Source: Chitinophaga filiformis (GTDB taxonomy: Bacteria > Bacteroidota > Bacteroidia > Chitinophagales > Chitinophagaceae). Taken from it: 64,000 nt of DNA. The notes under the pieces were generated by a model. The model saw only the letters and a list, made by a program, of their open reading frames with translations. It was not told the origin of the DNA and did not search any database. The position numbers were made by a program, and so were the translations under genes. The stretch spans positions 1 to 64,000 of the forward strand of contig NZ_JAKIRP010000011.1 in the NCBI RefSeq assembly GCF_021646545.1, read 5' to 3'. Of the stretch, positions 1 through 8,981 are shown piece by piece (the stretch's first letter is position 1; each line of letters starts with the position of its first letter).

Positions 1-123
1 TTTACCGCCGGCTTCCTTCAGATTCCTCCTCACGGAGGACACCCTTGCCTTGGGTTAACGCTTCCCACTATCAAGGCGCGTTCGGGACTTACACCCTAGA
101 GTTTGCGCCCGTGCCGGGCGCAC
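1..123 (-). mobile_element. Group II intron (class IIC-like), 5' end, partial
   Basis: Read on the minus strand, the sequence starting at 123 begins GTGCGCCCGGCACGGGCGCA and continues through the domain I core landmarks AAGTCCCGAAC, AAGGGTGTCC and GAATCTGAAGGAAGC. These match what I know of the 5' end of bacterial class IIC introns such as that of Oceanobacillus iheyensis. Only the first 123 nt of the ribozyme lie in the window; the rest, and any intron-encoded reverse transcriptase/maturase, would lie to the left. The 5' splice site falls at 123/124, right after an intrinsic terminator hairpin, which is the usual target of class C introns. Whether the intron is intact cannot be judged here. 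Confidence 0.85.
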
Positions 124-126
124 AAT

Positions 127-166
127 AAAAAGAGGCTGTATCGTACTTTTGATACACCCTCTTTTC
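127..166 (-). terminator. Intrinsic terminator used as intron target site
   Basis: Arms 128-142 and 151-165 pair over 15 bp with a single C-C mismatch around an 8-nt loop. On the minus strand the stem is followed by TTTTTATTGT and then by the intron. The plus strand also has a T-rich run after the stem, so it may work in both directions. The nearest upstream minus-strand gene is the DUF1304 gene ending at 433. Confidence 0.75.
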
Positions 167-172
167 TTTTAT

Positions 173-432
173 CGGGTCCTGGTGCAAACAGGAAATCTTT
201 GTCTTTTTTCTGAATAGCAAAGGAGTTGCCCGTTATAACGGCAAGGCATATCAGCATTGCCGGTGTTAACTGTAATATCTTTTTTTCCTGTTTGCAGGTT
301 GACGGTTATTCCACTGCCGCAGCGTATCGTGCATGGTTATGTAACCCGCAGTAGTGCGCATTTGCGGATGCAAAGATGAGATATGAAAGCAACAGGGTAG
401 TAATCGTATCGAAGAAATATCCCGCCTCCGGC
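173..432. other. Intergenic, no gene recognised
   Basis: About 260 bp between the terminator and the DUF1304 gene. Open frames here give low-complexity, Arg/Cys-rich translations with no family resemblance, and I regard them as shadows. It is probably the 3' untranslated region of the minus-strand gene. I see no further regulatory site. Confidence 0.4.
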
Positions 433-795
433 TCAGAGGAACAGCAACAAGGTCAGTGCAATAAGCGCCGGCAATGCCTGTACGAAGAAGATACGTTTCC
501 CTGCGGTCAGGGCACCGTAAATACCTGCTATCGCAATGCAGATCAGGAAGAAAGCGGCGATCTTCAATGACCATTCCATATCGCCGATGAAGAATGACCA
601 GATCAGTCCTGCAGCCAGGAAACCGTTGTAAAGCCCCTGATTGCCAGCCAGTGTCTTAGTGGGTTCGAAGAGGTGTGCCGGTAGCTGTTTAAAGATCCTG
701 GGGGCACGTGTGGTCCAGGCAAACATTTCCAACCATAGGATATAAAGGTGCTCCAGGGCGCAAAAGCCAATGAGAAATTTAATTAAGAGTAACAT
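433..795 (-). CDS. DUF1304 family small integral membrane protein
   Basis: A 120-aa, very hydrophobic protein with four predicted membrane helices (about residues 2-24, 54-72, 76-95 and 100-119) and no signal peptide cleavage site. The N-terminal helix with EHLYILWLEMFAW, followed by FEPTKTLAGNQGLYNGFLAAGL, is the characteristic signature of the DUF1304 family of inner membrane proteins. Function is unknown. It is divergent from the OmpA-family gene at 852 with only 56 bp between the starts, so the two promoters must be back to back. The length is normal for the family. The family call is secure; the role is not. Confidence 0.8.
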   Translation of the reverse strand: MLLLIKFLIGFCALEHLYILWLEMFAWTTRAPRIFKQLPAHLFEPTKTLAGNQGLYNGFLAAGLIWSFFIGDMEWSLKIAAFFLICIAIAGIYGALTAGKRIFFVQALPALIALTLLLFL

Positions 796-851
796 AAGTA
801 CTACCTTTAGTGTAGGTTTTCGATGGACTAAGATATAATAATTCCACGTGC

Positions 852-2345
852 ATGCTGGCCAATATTAGAAAAAGTATCGTAATGATACTGATTTATGGTT
901 GCTGTGCGACGCCCACGATGGCCCAGAACCTGGTGCTGAATGCTTCTTTTGAAGATGTAAATATCTGTACGGAATATACAGCGCCCTGTGCCCCGTCTGC
1001 CTGGCTCTCTGTAGCCCCGGAGGTTGCCAGAATGAAATACCTGTGTAACGGCGCCGCCCTCCAGGGAGAGCACCATGTCACCTTACTCCAGGAAGGTCGT
1101 GATAATCCTGATACCAGGGTGTATATCCAGACACGCCTGTTATGTCCTCTTGAAAAAGGCCGGGCCTACAGGATACGTCTGTACATGAATACAGACAACT
1201 ATCCGCTGCGCGCAGGAATCCGCTTTGATACCGCTTTCATTTTTACTGAAAATGCCATCTGCCTTACGGCGCCCGCCAGTATTGAACTGACTGAAAATGA
1301 CGTTCAGAAGAAACTGTTTCGCCTCAATCACCCCTGGTATATCCTGGAGAAAACCTACGTTGCAATGGGGCCGGCTACGCACCTGCTGATAGGCAATTTC
1401 AGGCACCCCGAAAAGAAAGGAGGGGGCTATAAGAATGCGCAACTGTTTATAGACAGTGTCAGTATAACACCTGTAGACGGCCAGGTGGCCTGCTCCGGGC
1501 AGGACAGTACCATCCTGCAGCTATATACAGAGCATCACCGGCATACGATTCCCGAAAGATATATCCCCGCCGGCAGCATTGTCCATCACGAGGACAGCCG
1601 GTCAGGTTGCGATACCATCATCCTGAAAGACGACCTGTTCACCGCCGACAGAAGTAGCCTGAACGCCCGCTATAAACAACAGATCGATGAAGCGTTGAAG
1701 CGTTACCGGAATGGCAACCGCGCCCGGATATTGCTGATCGGCCATGCATGGCAGGCCGCTTCTGATGAATATAACAGGATCATTTCTGCAGATAAAGCCA
1801 AAGCAGTGGTCAACTACCTTGTCTACAACGAAGGATATAGCTTCGATGACTTCGATGTGCAGGGAGTAGGTAAGAAGTATCCCCGTTACGATACAACAGG
1901 CAACGCTGCTGGCGACAATAACCGCGTGGAGATGATCATTTGCCGCCCGCCCATTGCGAAAGATACTATCCGTTACCGCAAGGTGGTACAACGTCCTGAT
2001 ACCCTCATCATTCCTGATATCCTCTTTAAATTCAACAGCAGCGAACTGAATACCGCGTTTTACGGCTCGCTGGACAGCCTCATGAAAAAGATACCCCGTG
2101 ATGGCAGTATACAGTTGCAGGTCAACGGTCATACAGATAATGCAGGTACGGCCGCCTATAACAATACGCTTTCTGTTAAGCGTGCGTACGCCGTAGCGCA
2201 TTATATGCAGGCACATGGCCTCGGAAATGATATCAGGCAGATCAACGGTGCCGGTGAAAGTCAGCCCGTTGCTAATAATCAGTCTGCGGAGGGAAGAAGA
2301 AAGAACCGCAGGGTAGAGATCATCATTTTTTATAGTCCTGATTAA
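852..2345 (+). CDS. Outer-membrane/periplasmic protein with two OmpA-like domains
   Basis: A 497-aa exported protein with a signal peptide ending near residue 25 (PTMAQ). Residues about 26-210 form a beta-rich region starting NLVLNASFEDVN, reminiscent of the N-terminal modules of Bacteroidota gliding/adhesion OmpA proteins (carbohydrate-binding-like fold, inferred). Two OmpA/MotB peptidoglycan-binding-like domains follow: the first at about 265-365, more divergent (LIGHAWQAASDEYN, then NNRVEMIIC), and the second at about 385-495 with the classic VNGHTDNAGTAAYN, the LSVKRAYAVAHYM helix and a GRRKNRRVEI end. The second should bind peptidoglycan; the first lacks the full GHTD motif and may not. 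It has its own promoter region and no operon partner. Confidence 0.8.
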   Translation: MLANIRKSIVMILIYGCCATPTMAQNLVLNASFEDVNICTEYTAPCAPSAWLSVAPEVARMKYLCNGAALQGEHHVTLLQEGRDNPDTRVYIQTRLLCPLEKGRAYRIRLYMNTDNYPLRAGIRFDTAFIFTENAICLTAPASIELTENDVQKKLFRLNHPWYILEKTYVAMGPATHLLIGNFRHPEKKGGGYKNAQLFIDSVSITPVDGQVACSGQDSTILQLYTEHHRHTIPERYIPAGSIVHHEDSRSGCDTIILKDDLFTADRSSLNARYKQQIDEALKRYRNGNRARILLIGHAWQAASDEYNRIISADKAKAVVNYLVYNEGYSFDDFDVQGVGKKYPRYDTTGNAAGDNNRVEMIICRPPIAKDTIRYRKVVQRPDTLIIPDILFKFNSSELNTAFYGSLDSLMKKIPRDGSIQLQVNGHTDNAGTAAYNNTLSVKRAYAVAHYMQAHGLGNDIRQINGAGESQPVANNQSAEGRRKNRRVEIIIFYSPD

Positions 2346-2672
2346 CCTTTTCCATGAATGCCCGGTTGGTGCATTAGCCCATGCCTTTCCGCTCCAGTGC
2401 ACACATTTGCCGATAATCAGATTATAAATAAAATGATATATGAAATTCTTGTAAAAGAATGATTCTTTTTATATTTTGTCCTGCATAGTAATATAAAACT
2501 GCTTGTTTTAACCAAAATCTGAGAAGGAAGAATTGCTTATGTCGAGGAAACTCTAAGTTCGTAACTATTAAAGGAAGCTATTTATTGCACTATTTGGACA
2601 AACCATGCTGTTCCGGTGGAACGGTTGACTTTTTCATGCTTTTTCACATCACTTATTCTAAACTTACAGCTT
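2346..2672. other. AT-rich leader/promoter region of susC
   Basis: A 327-bp non-coding stretch before the SusC-like gene. It contains a small perfect inverted repeat, AAAAGAAT-G-ATTCTTTT (about 2453-2469), which could be an operator or a weak hairpin. No canonical TTTG/TAnnTTTG pair is convincing, and no sigma or anti-sigma factor gene is adjacent. GTG- or ATG-started extensions of the SusC frame at 2585-2672 read into non-signal-like peptide and are rejected. Confidence 0.35.
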
Positions 2673-5600
2673 ATGAAATTTTTTACAGGGCTGGCACTGG
2701 TCATGCTATTGGCTACCTGTTCTACCGCATTTGCCCAGAAGGGGAGAACTGTGCGCGGACAGGTAGTTGCCGGAGAAAACAGGCAACCACTTGAAAGAGT
2801 GGTCGTACTGGAAAAAGGCACACAGAACCATGTCTTTACCGGGGCAACCGGCGACTATGCAATAACCCTTACCAGCGACAATGCCACATTGGTATTCTCT
2901 TATGTGGGCTATGCCACACAACAATTAGCTGCAGGAAATGGTGAGACGCTCAACATCACCATGCAGTCTTCTTCGAAAGACCTGAGCGAGGTAGTAGTTA
3001 CTGCCTTTGGCGTTAAAAAAGAAAAACGCGCATTAGGTTACACCATTCAACAGGTAGAAAGCAAAGACCTGAACGTGAATCACCAATCGAATGTGGTGAA
3101 CGCCTTGCAGGGAAAGGTGGCCGGCGTACAGATCTCCAGTGCCGGCGGTGGCCCGGGTCAGGGCTCCCGTATTATTATCAGGGGTATTAATTCCATTGCG
3201 AGCGACAGGAACAGTCAGCCGTTGTTTATTGTGGACGGGGTGGAAATTGATAACAGTACTTATACTACCGGTGATGCCGAAACCAGAGGTATGAGCAACC
3301 GTGCCAGCGATATCAATCCTGACGATATCGAAAGTGTATCTGTTCTCAGAGGCGGTGCTGCAACAGCCTTATATGGCATCCGTGCTGCAAACGGAGCGAT
3401 CCTGATCACTACCAAATCGGGTAAAGCGGGTAAGCTGCAGGTCAGCTACAGCGGTATGTACGGGCTGGATAAAGTAAACAAAACACCGGATGTACAATCA
3501 AAATTCTCGCAGGGATACCTGAGTGTATACGATCCTGCCAGTTTCTGGCCAAGCTTTGGCCCTACAGTGGAAGAGGCAAAAAAACTGGATAATACGCATC
3601 CGGCAGAACTGTACAACAACTACAAGCAGGCTTTTGAAACGGGAACGCAGACACGCCATACCGTTAACCTCACTGGTGGTTCTGAAAGAGCACAGTTAAT
3701 GGGTTCTATGTCCTATTCTGACCAGGACGGTGTCATTCCTTTCAGTGACTATACCAGCTACAATGCACGCCTTAACGCACAGTTTAAGGTCAGTGATAAG
3801 ATCAGCGTAGGAGCTTCACTTAACTATATCAATTCAGGTGGCAACAGGGTAAATTCCGACCGTTATGGTGAACAGATCATATACTGGTCGCCCCGCTGGA
3901 ACATGAAAGATTATGTGAAACCCGACGGCACGCAACAGACTTACAGCAGTGGTACGAACAATCCCATCTACACCTTATCAACCAATAAGTTCAGGGATAA
4001 TGTGAACCGTACTATCGCCAGCACGTTTATCACCTATAAACCAGTGCAATGGCTGAATTTTTCTTATCGTATCGGGAACGATTTCTATACAGATGGCAGA
4101 ACGCACCAGGCGCCCGGTCCCAAGGGGCTGGTGGGAGAAGCGCCCAACCTCGATGACAATGAATACGGCTTCATTTATGAATATAACCTGCGTAGCCGTA
4201 ACCTGACATCTACCTTTCTGGCAAACATCACGCATACATTCAACGAAAAATATTCCATCGACCTGAAACTGGGTCATGACCTGCGCGATCAGCGGGTAAG
4301 AAGAAGCAGCGTAATGGGAGATACACTTGTAGTGCCTGATCTCTTCCTGTTGGGTAATGCCAAACGGGTAACGGCCGATTCTTACATCCTGGACTACAGG
4401 AACTATGGCTACTTTGCTGATCTCACCCTGGGACTGAACAATTACCTGTTCCTGGAACTGACCGGCAGAAATGACCTGACCACTACTTTATCAAGAAGTA
4501 ATCGCAGTTACTTTTATCCTTCTGTAAGTGTGAGCTATATCTTTAGTGATCAGTTCAAACTGCCTAAATGGTGGAGTTATGGTAAGGCAAAACTGTCTTA
4601 TGCGAAAATCGGCAAGGACGGTGACGCTTATGCAATAACCAATGGCTTCGAAACCGGGTTGCCACTGGGTTCAACCATTCCTTTCTATCAGAACAGGACT
4701 TTGGGTAATCCGAACCTTCGTCCTGAATTTACCCAGACGCTGGAAGCAGGTACTGAACTGAGATTCCTGGAGAACAGGCTGGGCCTGGAAGTGACCGCTT
4801 ATCAGCAGAAGAGCAAGGACCTGCTGGTGCCTGTGGATGTTTCGCCGACTACTGGTTTTGATAAGGCTTATGTCAATGCTGGTGAGATCAATAACAAGGG
4901 GTTGGAAGTAACATTGTCGGCCATGCCGGTGCATACAAAAGACTTCAGCTGGGATTTCCGCGTGAACTTTTCAACGAACAGGAACAGGGTGGAAAAACTG
5001 AATGAGAACCTCGGACAGATTGTTATCGCCACACAATTTGGTTATCTCAGTTCAAGTGTGACCACCAAACTGGTACCGGGCCAGTCTTACGGAGCTTTAT
5101 ATGGCAGAACCTACAAACGCTATTATGGTAATGAAACGGATGATAAGATCACCCTTCGCAAAGACCTGCCACTGCTGATCGGCGCCAATGGTTTCCCTGT
5201 GCTGGATGATGCCGCCAATCAGCGTTACCTGGGTAACAGTTTGCCGAAATGGATAGGTAGCACTACGCAAACCCTTCGTTACAAACAACTCTCATTGTCA
5301 TTGCTGGTGGATGTACGTCGTGGCAATTACAAATACAACCAGTTGTCCAACTTCCTCGCAGCCTTTGGCGAATCCAAACAGACAGAGAACCGCGACCAGA
5401 CCATTGTTTTCAATGGTGTAAAGGCTGATGGAACGCCTAATACCAAACCTGTTTACCTGGGCCAGGCCGTAGGCCCTGATGGGGTGGATTATGGCGCTGG
5501 TTTTTACAGAAACTACTACCGGGGAGCGAGTGAGAACTTCATCGAAGATGCGTCCTGGGTGAGGTTACGGTCTGCGTCCTTGTCCTATACCTTACCAGCC

Positions 5601-5801
5601 CACTGGCTGAGTGCTACAAAGACGATCACAGGGGCAACGGTATCATTCACAGGAAACAATCTCTGGCTGAATACAAAGTACACTGGCTTCGATCCTGAAA
5701 CAAGTTCCTCATCTGCAGGTGATAACGCATCGGATGCATTCTCCGGATTCACTTATCCGGCTACACGCAGTTTCCTGTTCAGCGTAAACCTTCAATTCTA
5801 A
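2673..5801 (+). CDS. SusC/RagA-family TonB-dependent outer-membrane transporter
   Basis: Start chosen at the ATG at 2673 because it gives a clean signal peptide (MKFFTGLALVMLLATCSTAFAQ); the open frame runs 57 bp further up only through a GTG. The mature 1042-aa protein has a CarboxypepD-reg-like domain (about 27-105, GRTVRGQVV to VGYATQQL), a TonB-box-like segment (DLSEVVVTAFG), a plug domain (about 115-225, with the LQGKVAGVQISS and IIIRGINSI signatures) and a 22-strand-type barrel ending in the aromatic terminus SVNLQF. It should import a ligand too large for porins, together with the SusD lipoprotein 12 bp downstream. The substrate cannot be inferred because no hydrolase lies in the operon. 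Confidence 0.95.
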   Translation: MKFFTGLALVMLLATCSTAFAQKGRTVRGQVVAGENRQPLERVVVLEKGTQNHVFTGATGDYAITLTSDNATLVFSYVGYATQQLAAGNGETLNITMQSSSKDLSEVVVTAFGVKKEKRALGYTIQQVESKDLNVNHQSNVVNALQGKVAGVQISSAGGGPGQGSRIIIRGINSIASDRNSQPLFIVDGVEIDNSTYTTGDAETRGMSNRASDINPDDIESVSVLRGGAATALYGIRAANGAILITTKSGKAGKLQVSYSGMYGLDKVNKTPDVQSKFSQGYLSVYDPASFWPSFGPTVEEAKKLDNTHPAELYNNYKQAFETGTQTRHTVNLTGGSERAQLMGSMSYSDQDGVIPFSDYTSYNARLNAQFKVSDKISVGASLNYINSGGNRVNSDRYGEQIIYWSPRWNMKDYVKPDGTQQTYSSGTNNPIYTLSTNKFRDNVNRTIASTFITYKPVQWLNFSYRIGNDFYTDGRTHQAPGPKGLVGEAPNLDDNEYGFIYEYNLRSRNLTSTFLANITHTFNEKYSIDLKLGHDLRDQRVRRSSVMGDTLVVPDLFLLGNAKRVTADSYILDYRNYGYFADLTLGLNNYLFLELTGRNDLTTTLSRSNRSYFYPSVSVSYIFSDQFKLPKWWSYGKAKLSYAKIGKDGDAYAITNGFETGLPLGSTIPFYQNRTLGNPNLRPEFTQTLEAGTELRFLENRLGLEVTAYQQKSKDLLVPVDVSPTTGFDKAYVNAGEINNKGLEVTLSAMPVHTKDFSWDFRVNFSTNRNRVEKLNENLGQIVIATQFGYLSSSVTTKLVPGQSYGALYGRTYKRYYGNETDDKITLRKDLPLLIGANGFPVLDDAANQRYLGNSLPKWIGSTTQTLRYKQLSLSLLVDVRRGNYKYNQLSNFLAAFGESKQTENRDQTIVFNGVKADGTPNTKPVYLGQAVGPDGVDYGAGFYRNYYRGASENFIEDASWVRLRSASLSYTLPAHWLSATKTITGATVSFTGNNLWLNTKYTGFDPETSSSSAGDNASDAFSGFTYPATRSFLFSVNLQF

Positions 5802-5813
5802 AACAGCCTATCA

Positions 5814-7238
5814 ATGAAACGCACACATTTCAGCATATATACATGGGCGCTGGCTGCAGGACTGTTGTTCTCGCTGGCCGCCTGCAAGAAAGGATACCTG
5901 GATGTAAACCAGACAAATCCCAATCTGACAGAAAATCCGCCTATTAACGGCCTGTTGGCAGGGGTGACGTACCAGTCGGCAGTGAACGTTTTTTCTACGG
6001 GAAATATCACGTCGTACTATGTACAGCAGCTGGCCTCTCCCAATGCCGGCAGTGGTTCAGACGTTTATGACGACGTGGACAGGAGCAGCAACTGGCGATA
6101 TATTTACCTGAATGTCACAGACATCCGCCAGATGAAGAAACTGGCACTGGAACGCAATGCCTATGAACACCTGGGAGTAGCCAATATCCTGGAGGCATTC
6201 AACATGAGCATGCTCACAGATCTTTTCGGTGATGCGCCCTACCGTCAGGCCTGGAGTGAAGGTGAAAACCTGAAACCGGGATACGACTCCGCACATGCCA
6301 TCTACGATAGTTGCCTGTCTTTGATAGAGCAGGGCGTGGCGGCATTGAACATTGCAGATCCGCAGATAGCGCTGGACCCCAGTAACGACCTGATACACGG
6401 TGGGAATAAAGCCGCCTGGATCAAAACCGCCTATGCGCTGAAGGCCCGCCTGCTGAACCGGATGAGCAAACAGGCCAGCTATGATCCCGCCGCTATCCTT
6501 GCGGCATTGGGAAATGCCTATGCAGGTAACGGCGACGATGCCCAGGTGACCCGCTTTGAAAGCTTGAGCCTCTGGAACGGGGTGGCAAAGAATAATGCCA
6601 GCGGTACCCTGGATGGATGGCTGAGCGCTAACTTCGTAAATGCACTCGACGGCACAACCTTCGGGGTTTTTGATCCCCGTCTTCCCCTTATTACCGATAC
6701 TACTCGCTTCGGGGATTACAGGGGCACGGTGAACGGCGTAGGCCGTGTTGGGTCCGGTACAGACAATTCAGCATGTGCTTTATCGCCAAAAGGGTATTAT
6801 TCCCGGGGTGGTGCACCTTTGTTGATGCTCACCTATGCTGAGATGAAATTCATCGAAGCTGAGGCCTCTTTTAGCACGGATAAGGCCAGGTCTTACCAGG
6901 CATACCTTGATGGTATTGCGGCCAACATGGATAAGGTAGGGGTCGCTCCCGGCGACAAACAGGCTTATCTGACCAATCCGGTAGTTGCGGTAGGCGTCGC
7001 AGCGTTTACCAAAGACCTGATCTTCAAGGAGAAATATGTGGCTACCTTTCTGCAACCCGAGACCTGGACAGACGCACGCCGTTTTGATTACAAATACAAG
7101 GATTTCAGCTTACCTGTGAATGCCCAGCTGACCACTTTTGTCAGAAGAGTTGGTTATCCTACCTCCGAAACAAGCCGCAACGGGGAAAATGTGCCTGCTG
7201 TTGGTTCACTGGCAGATCGTCTGTGGTGGGACAGGTAA
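5814..7238 (+). CDS. SusD/RagB-family nutrient-binding outer-membrane lipoprotein
   Basis: A 474-aa protein starting with a lipoprotein signal peptide (LLFSLAACKKGYLDVN, lipobox Cys about residue 24). The early motif DVNQTNPN is typical of the SusD-like_2 branch, as is the C-terminal pattern of helices with TYAEMKFIEAEASF. It would be anchored to the outer leaflet and close over the SusC barrel as the substrate-capturing lid. It lies 12 bp after the susC stop and is certainly co-transcribed with it. A very long hairpin at 7269-7353 follows the stop codon. Residues 1-20 and the overall length are normal; no truncation is seen. Confidence 0.93.
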   Translation: MKRTHFSIYTWALAAGLLFSLAACKKGYLDVNQTNPNLTENPPINGLLAGVTYQSAVNVFSTGNITSYYVQQLASPNAGSGSDVYDDVDRSSNWRYIYLNVTDIRQMKKLALERNAYEHLGVANILEAFNMSMLTDLFGDAPYRQAWSEGENLKPGYDSAHAIYDSCLSLIEQGVAALNIADPQIALDPSNDLIHGGNKAAWIKTAYALKARLLNRMSKQASYDPAAILAALGNAYAGNGDDAQVTRFESLSLWNGVAKNNASGTLDGWLSANFVNALDGTTFGVFDPRLPLITDTTRFGDYRGTVNGVGRVGSGTDNSACALSPKGYYSRGGAPLLMLTYAEMKFIEAEASFSTDKARSYQAYLDGIAANMDKVGVAPGDKQAYLTNPVVAVGVAAFTKDLIFKEKYVATFLQPETWTDARRFDYKYKDFSLPVNAQLTTFVRRVGYPTSETSRNGENVPAVGSLADRLWWDR

Positions 7239-7268
7239 GGGGATATTCTCTCATCAAACCAGGATGTA

Positions 7269-7353
7269 ACTAGCATATGACCAGGATTAACTTCCGATTA
7301 TCCTCCGATCAAATCGGAAGATAATCGGAGGTTAATCCTGGTCATATGCTAGT
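7269..7353. repeat. Long perfect-like hairpin, 41-bp arms, 3-nt loop
   Basis: Arms 7269-7309 and 7313-7353 are inverted copies with two differences, both transitions that would be G-U wobble pairs in RNA; the loop is CAA. It lies 30 bp after susD and about 190 bp before the end of the convergent histidine kinase gene. There is no T-run on either side, so it is not a classic intrinsic terminator. Fragments of the arm (ATGACCAGGATTAAC and TGACCATATA) echo just outside. Confidence 0.85.
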
Positions 7354-7414
7354 CATATCCTGACCATATACTGAAAACGTGCGAAGTACTTTGTTTTCCC
7401 GGAGTACGCTAAAA

Positions 7415-7475
7415 TGCAGTTTAAGGACAACAATCTGTAGTTCAGGGACAGGATTTTGCAGTTCGGGGACATGAT
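7415..7475. repeat. Three short direct repeats, about 20-bp period
   Basis: Three imperfect copies of a unit of the form GCAGTTnnrGGACA occur, with AGTT at 7419, 7439 and 7460 and GGACA following each by three bases. They lie between the susD hairpin and the 3' end of the convergent kinase gene. The region holds no coding potential. Confidence 0.5.
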
Positions 7476-7544
7476 GCAAAATGGACTCGGAATCTTTCCT
7501 AATATTGTGTTGTAAATGATGGTAAAGACGTGAAAAGCAGCTTG

Positions 7545-8888
7545 TTAACAGGGCGTTTTATCACTGTTTACCCGGCTGAGCGGAAAACTGGCGTAAAAGG
7601 TGGTTCCTTTACCGGGCACGCTTTCAAACCACAATTCCCCCTGTTGCAGCGCCAGTAGTTCTTTGCAGAGTACAAGGCCTAATCCGATCCCTTTCTCGTT
7701 GTTGGTGCCGAAAGTGGATTGGCTTTTAAGGGAGAAGATCTCCGCCTGCTGACTGGGGTCAATACCAATCCCGTTGTCAGAGACCATGAGATGGCAGGTA
7801 TCGGTATTAATCTGCAGATCGATATCAACCTGTCCTCCGGTTGGGGTAAACTTGATCGCGTTATTGATCAGGTTGCGGATCACCAGCTCCAGCATGTTAT
7901 GATCGGCTGTGATAAAGATGTTCGGATCTACGTGGGATGTGACGTCGACCGATTTTTTGTCGGCCAGCACACGCTGAATGGACAGGACCCTTTCTACGGC
8001 TTCATAGATATTTTCCTGCGACAATCTGACGCCTTTCCCGTCCATCTGCAGTTTTGACCAGGTCAGGAGATTAGTGAGCAGATTGGAAGTGTTTTTGGTC
8101 AGCGTCAGGAGTTCGTCGCCCAACATCTTTTTTTCCGCTTCCTCCAGGTCATATTCTGCTATGAGATGAAGAGTGGTGATGATGGAGTTAAGAGGGCTCT
8201 GAAGATCGTGGGCAATAATGGAGAACAGTTTATCCTTCTTCTGGTTTAACTGTTCAAGATTGATATTCTGGGTATCTATTTTGTTCGCACGTTCTTCCGC
8301 ATTCTGTTTTTCCCTTTCATAATTCTTTCTCAGATAATTGGTAATGAGATAGATACATGTCAGGGTCACAATATAACTGGAAAGGATATCAATATACCTG
8401 TTTGAGGCGTTCTTAAAGTAGCTGTCAATGATCCATCCTGGATGGAAATATTCCTTTGTAAGCAGAATAACCGGGAGCAGCAGATGCAGCAGGGCCCAGA
8501 TCCAGTGCTGGCGGCGTGGACTGAACGCTATCAGCAGGTTAAAGGTCAGAAAGAACAGGAGCAGGGCAGGACCCTGGCTGCCGGAATTAAGGTAGAAAGT
8601 AGCTGTCAGGGTGATATAGCTCACTATCACATAGGCAAGCATACTCGCATAGTAAATACGCCTGTAACGGGAAAGATAGAAAAAGAAGACCTGTAAAACC
8701 AGCAGGGTCGCCACCATTACCCATACAGCCGTCAATCCCAGCCACATATTAAAGGGCAGTAATACCGTCAGCAACGCCATTGTCACAACGCTGATGGAAT
8801 TAAACGCACGGTTCTCAAGTGAGAATGATGCAGGGTCTCCCACCAGTTCTTCCCATATGTCGGCTAGTTTACGTACAAGTTTAAGCAA
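7545..8888 (-). CDS. Membrane sensor histidine kinase
   Basis: A 447-aa protein with an N-terminal bundle of about six membrane helices (residues 30-185) without a large periplasmic loop, a coiled-coil linker (185-218), a HisKA dimerisation/phosphotransfer domain with H227 in the box FSIIAHDLQSPLNS, and a HATPase_c domain with N-box NLINNAIKFT, G1 DNGIGID and G2 GIGLGLVL. It probably senses a membrane-associated signal, autophosphorylates on H227 and passes phosphate to a response regulator. No regulator gene is adjacent, so the partner is unknown. It is divergent from the DUF4251 gene, and a palindrome at 8960-8981 lies between the two promoters. Confidence 0.93.
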   Translation of the reverse strand: MLKLVRKLADIWEELVGDPASFSLENRAFNSISVVTMALLTVLLPFNMWLGLTAVWVMVATLLVLQVFFFYLSRYRRIYYASMLAYVIVSYITLTATFYLNSGSQGPALLLFFLTFNLLIAFSPRRQHWIWALLHLLLPVILLTKEYFHPGWIIDSYFKNASNRYIDILSSYIVTLTCIYLITNYLRKNYEREKQNAEERANKIDTQNINLEQLNQKKDKLFSIIAHDLQSPLNSIITTLHLIAEYDLEEAEKKMLGDELLTLTKNTSNLLTNLLTWSKLQMDGKGVRLSQENIYEAVERVLSIQRVLADKKSVDVTSHVDPNIFITADHNMLELVIRNLINNAIKFTPTGGQVDIDLQINTDTCHLMVSDNGIGIDPSQQAEIFSLKSQSTFGTNNEKGIGLGLVLCKELLALQQGELWFESVPGKGTTFYASFPLSRVNSDKTPC

Positions 8889-8959
8889 ATGCTGGCGTTT
8901 AGAGTCTATATGCTGATAATGGATAAGTTACGCAAAGGTCATAGTTTAAAAGCGAATAT

Positions 8960-8981
8960 TTATAACACATAGATGTTATAA
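8960..8981. promoter_or_regulatory. Palindromic operator candidate TTATAACA-N6-TGTTATAA
   Basis: A perfect 8-bp inverted repeat with a 6-bp spacer in the 126-bp divergent promoter region between the histidine kinase (start 8888) and the DUF4251 gene (start 9015). A third half-like copy, TATAACA, follows at about 8989-8995. The arms are AT-only plus one C, so a chance origin in AT-rich DNA is possible. Confidence 0.35.

Noticed and set aside
1-123. rRNA fragment at the left edge
   Set aside because: The sequence resembled structured RNA, but its minus-strand start GTGCGCCCGGC and internal AAGTCCCGAAC and GAATCTGAAGGAAGC match a group II intron, not 16S or 23S rRNA.
266-574. 102-codon minus-strand frame
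   Set aside because: It overlaps the confident DUF1304 gene in another frame, and its translation is Arg/Cys-rich with no signal or family pattern.
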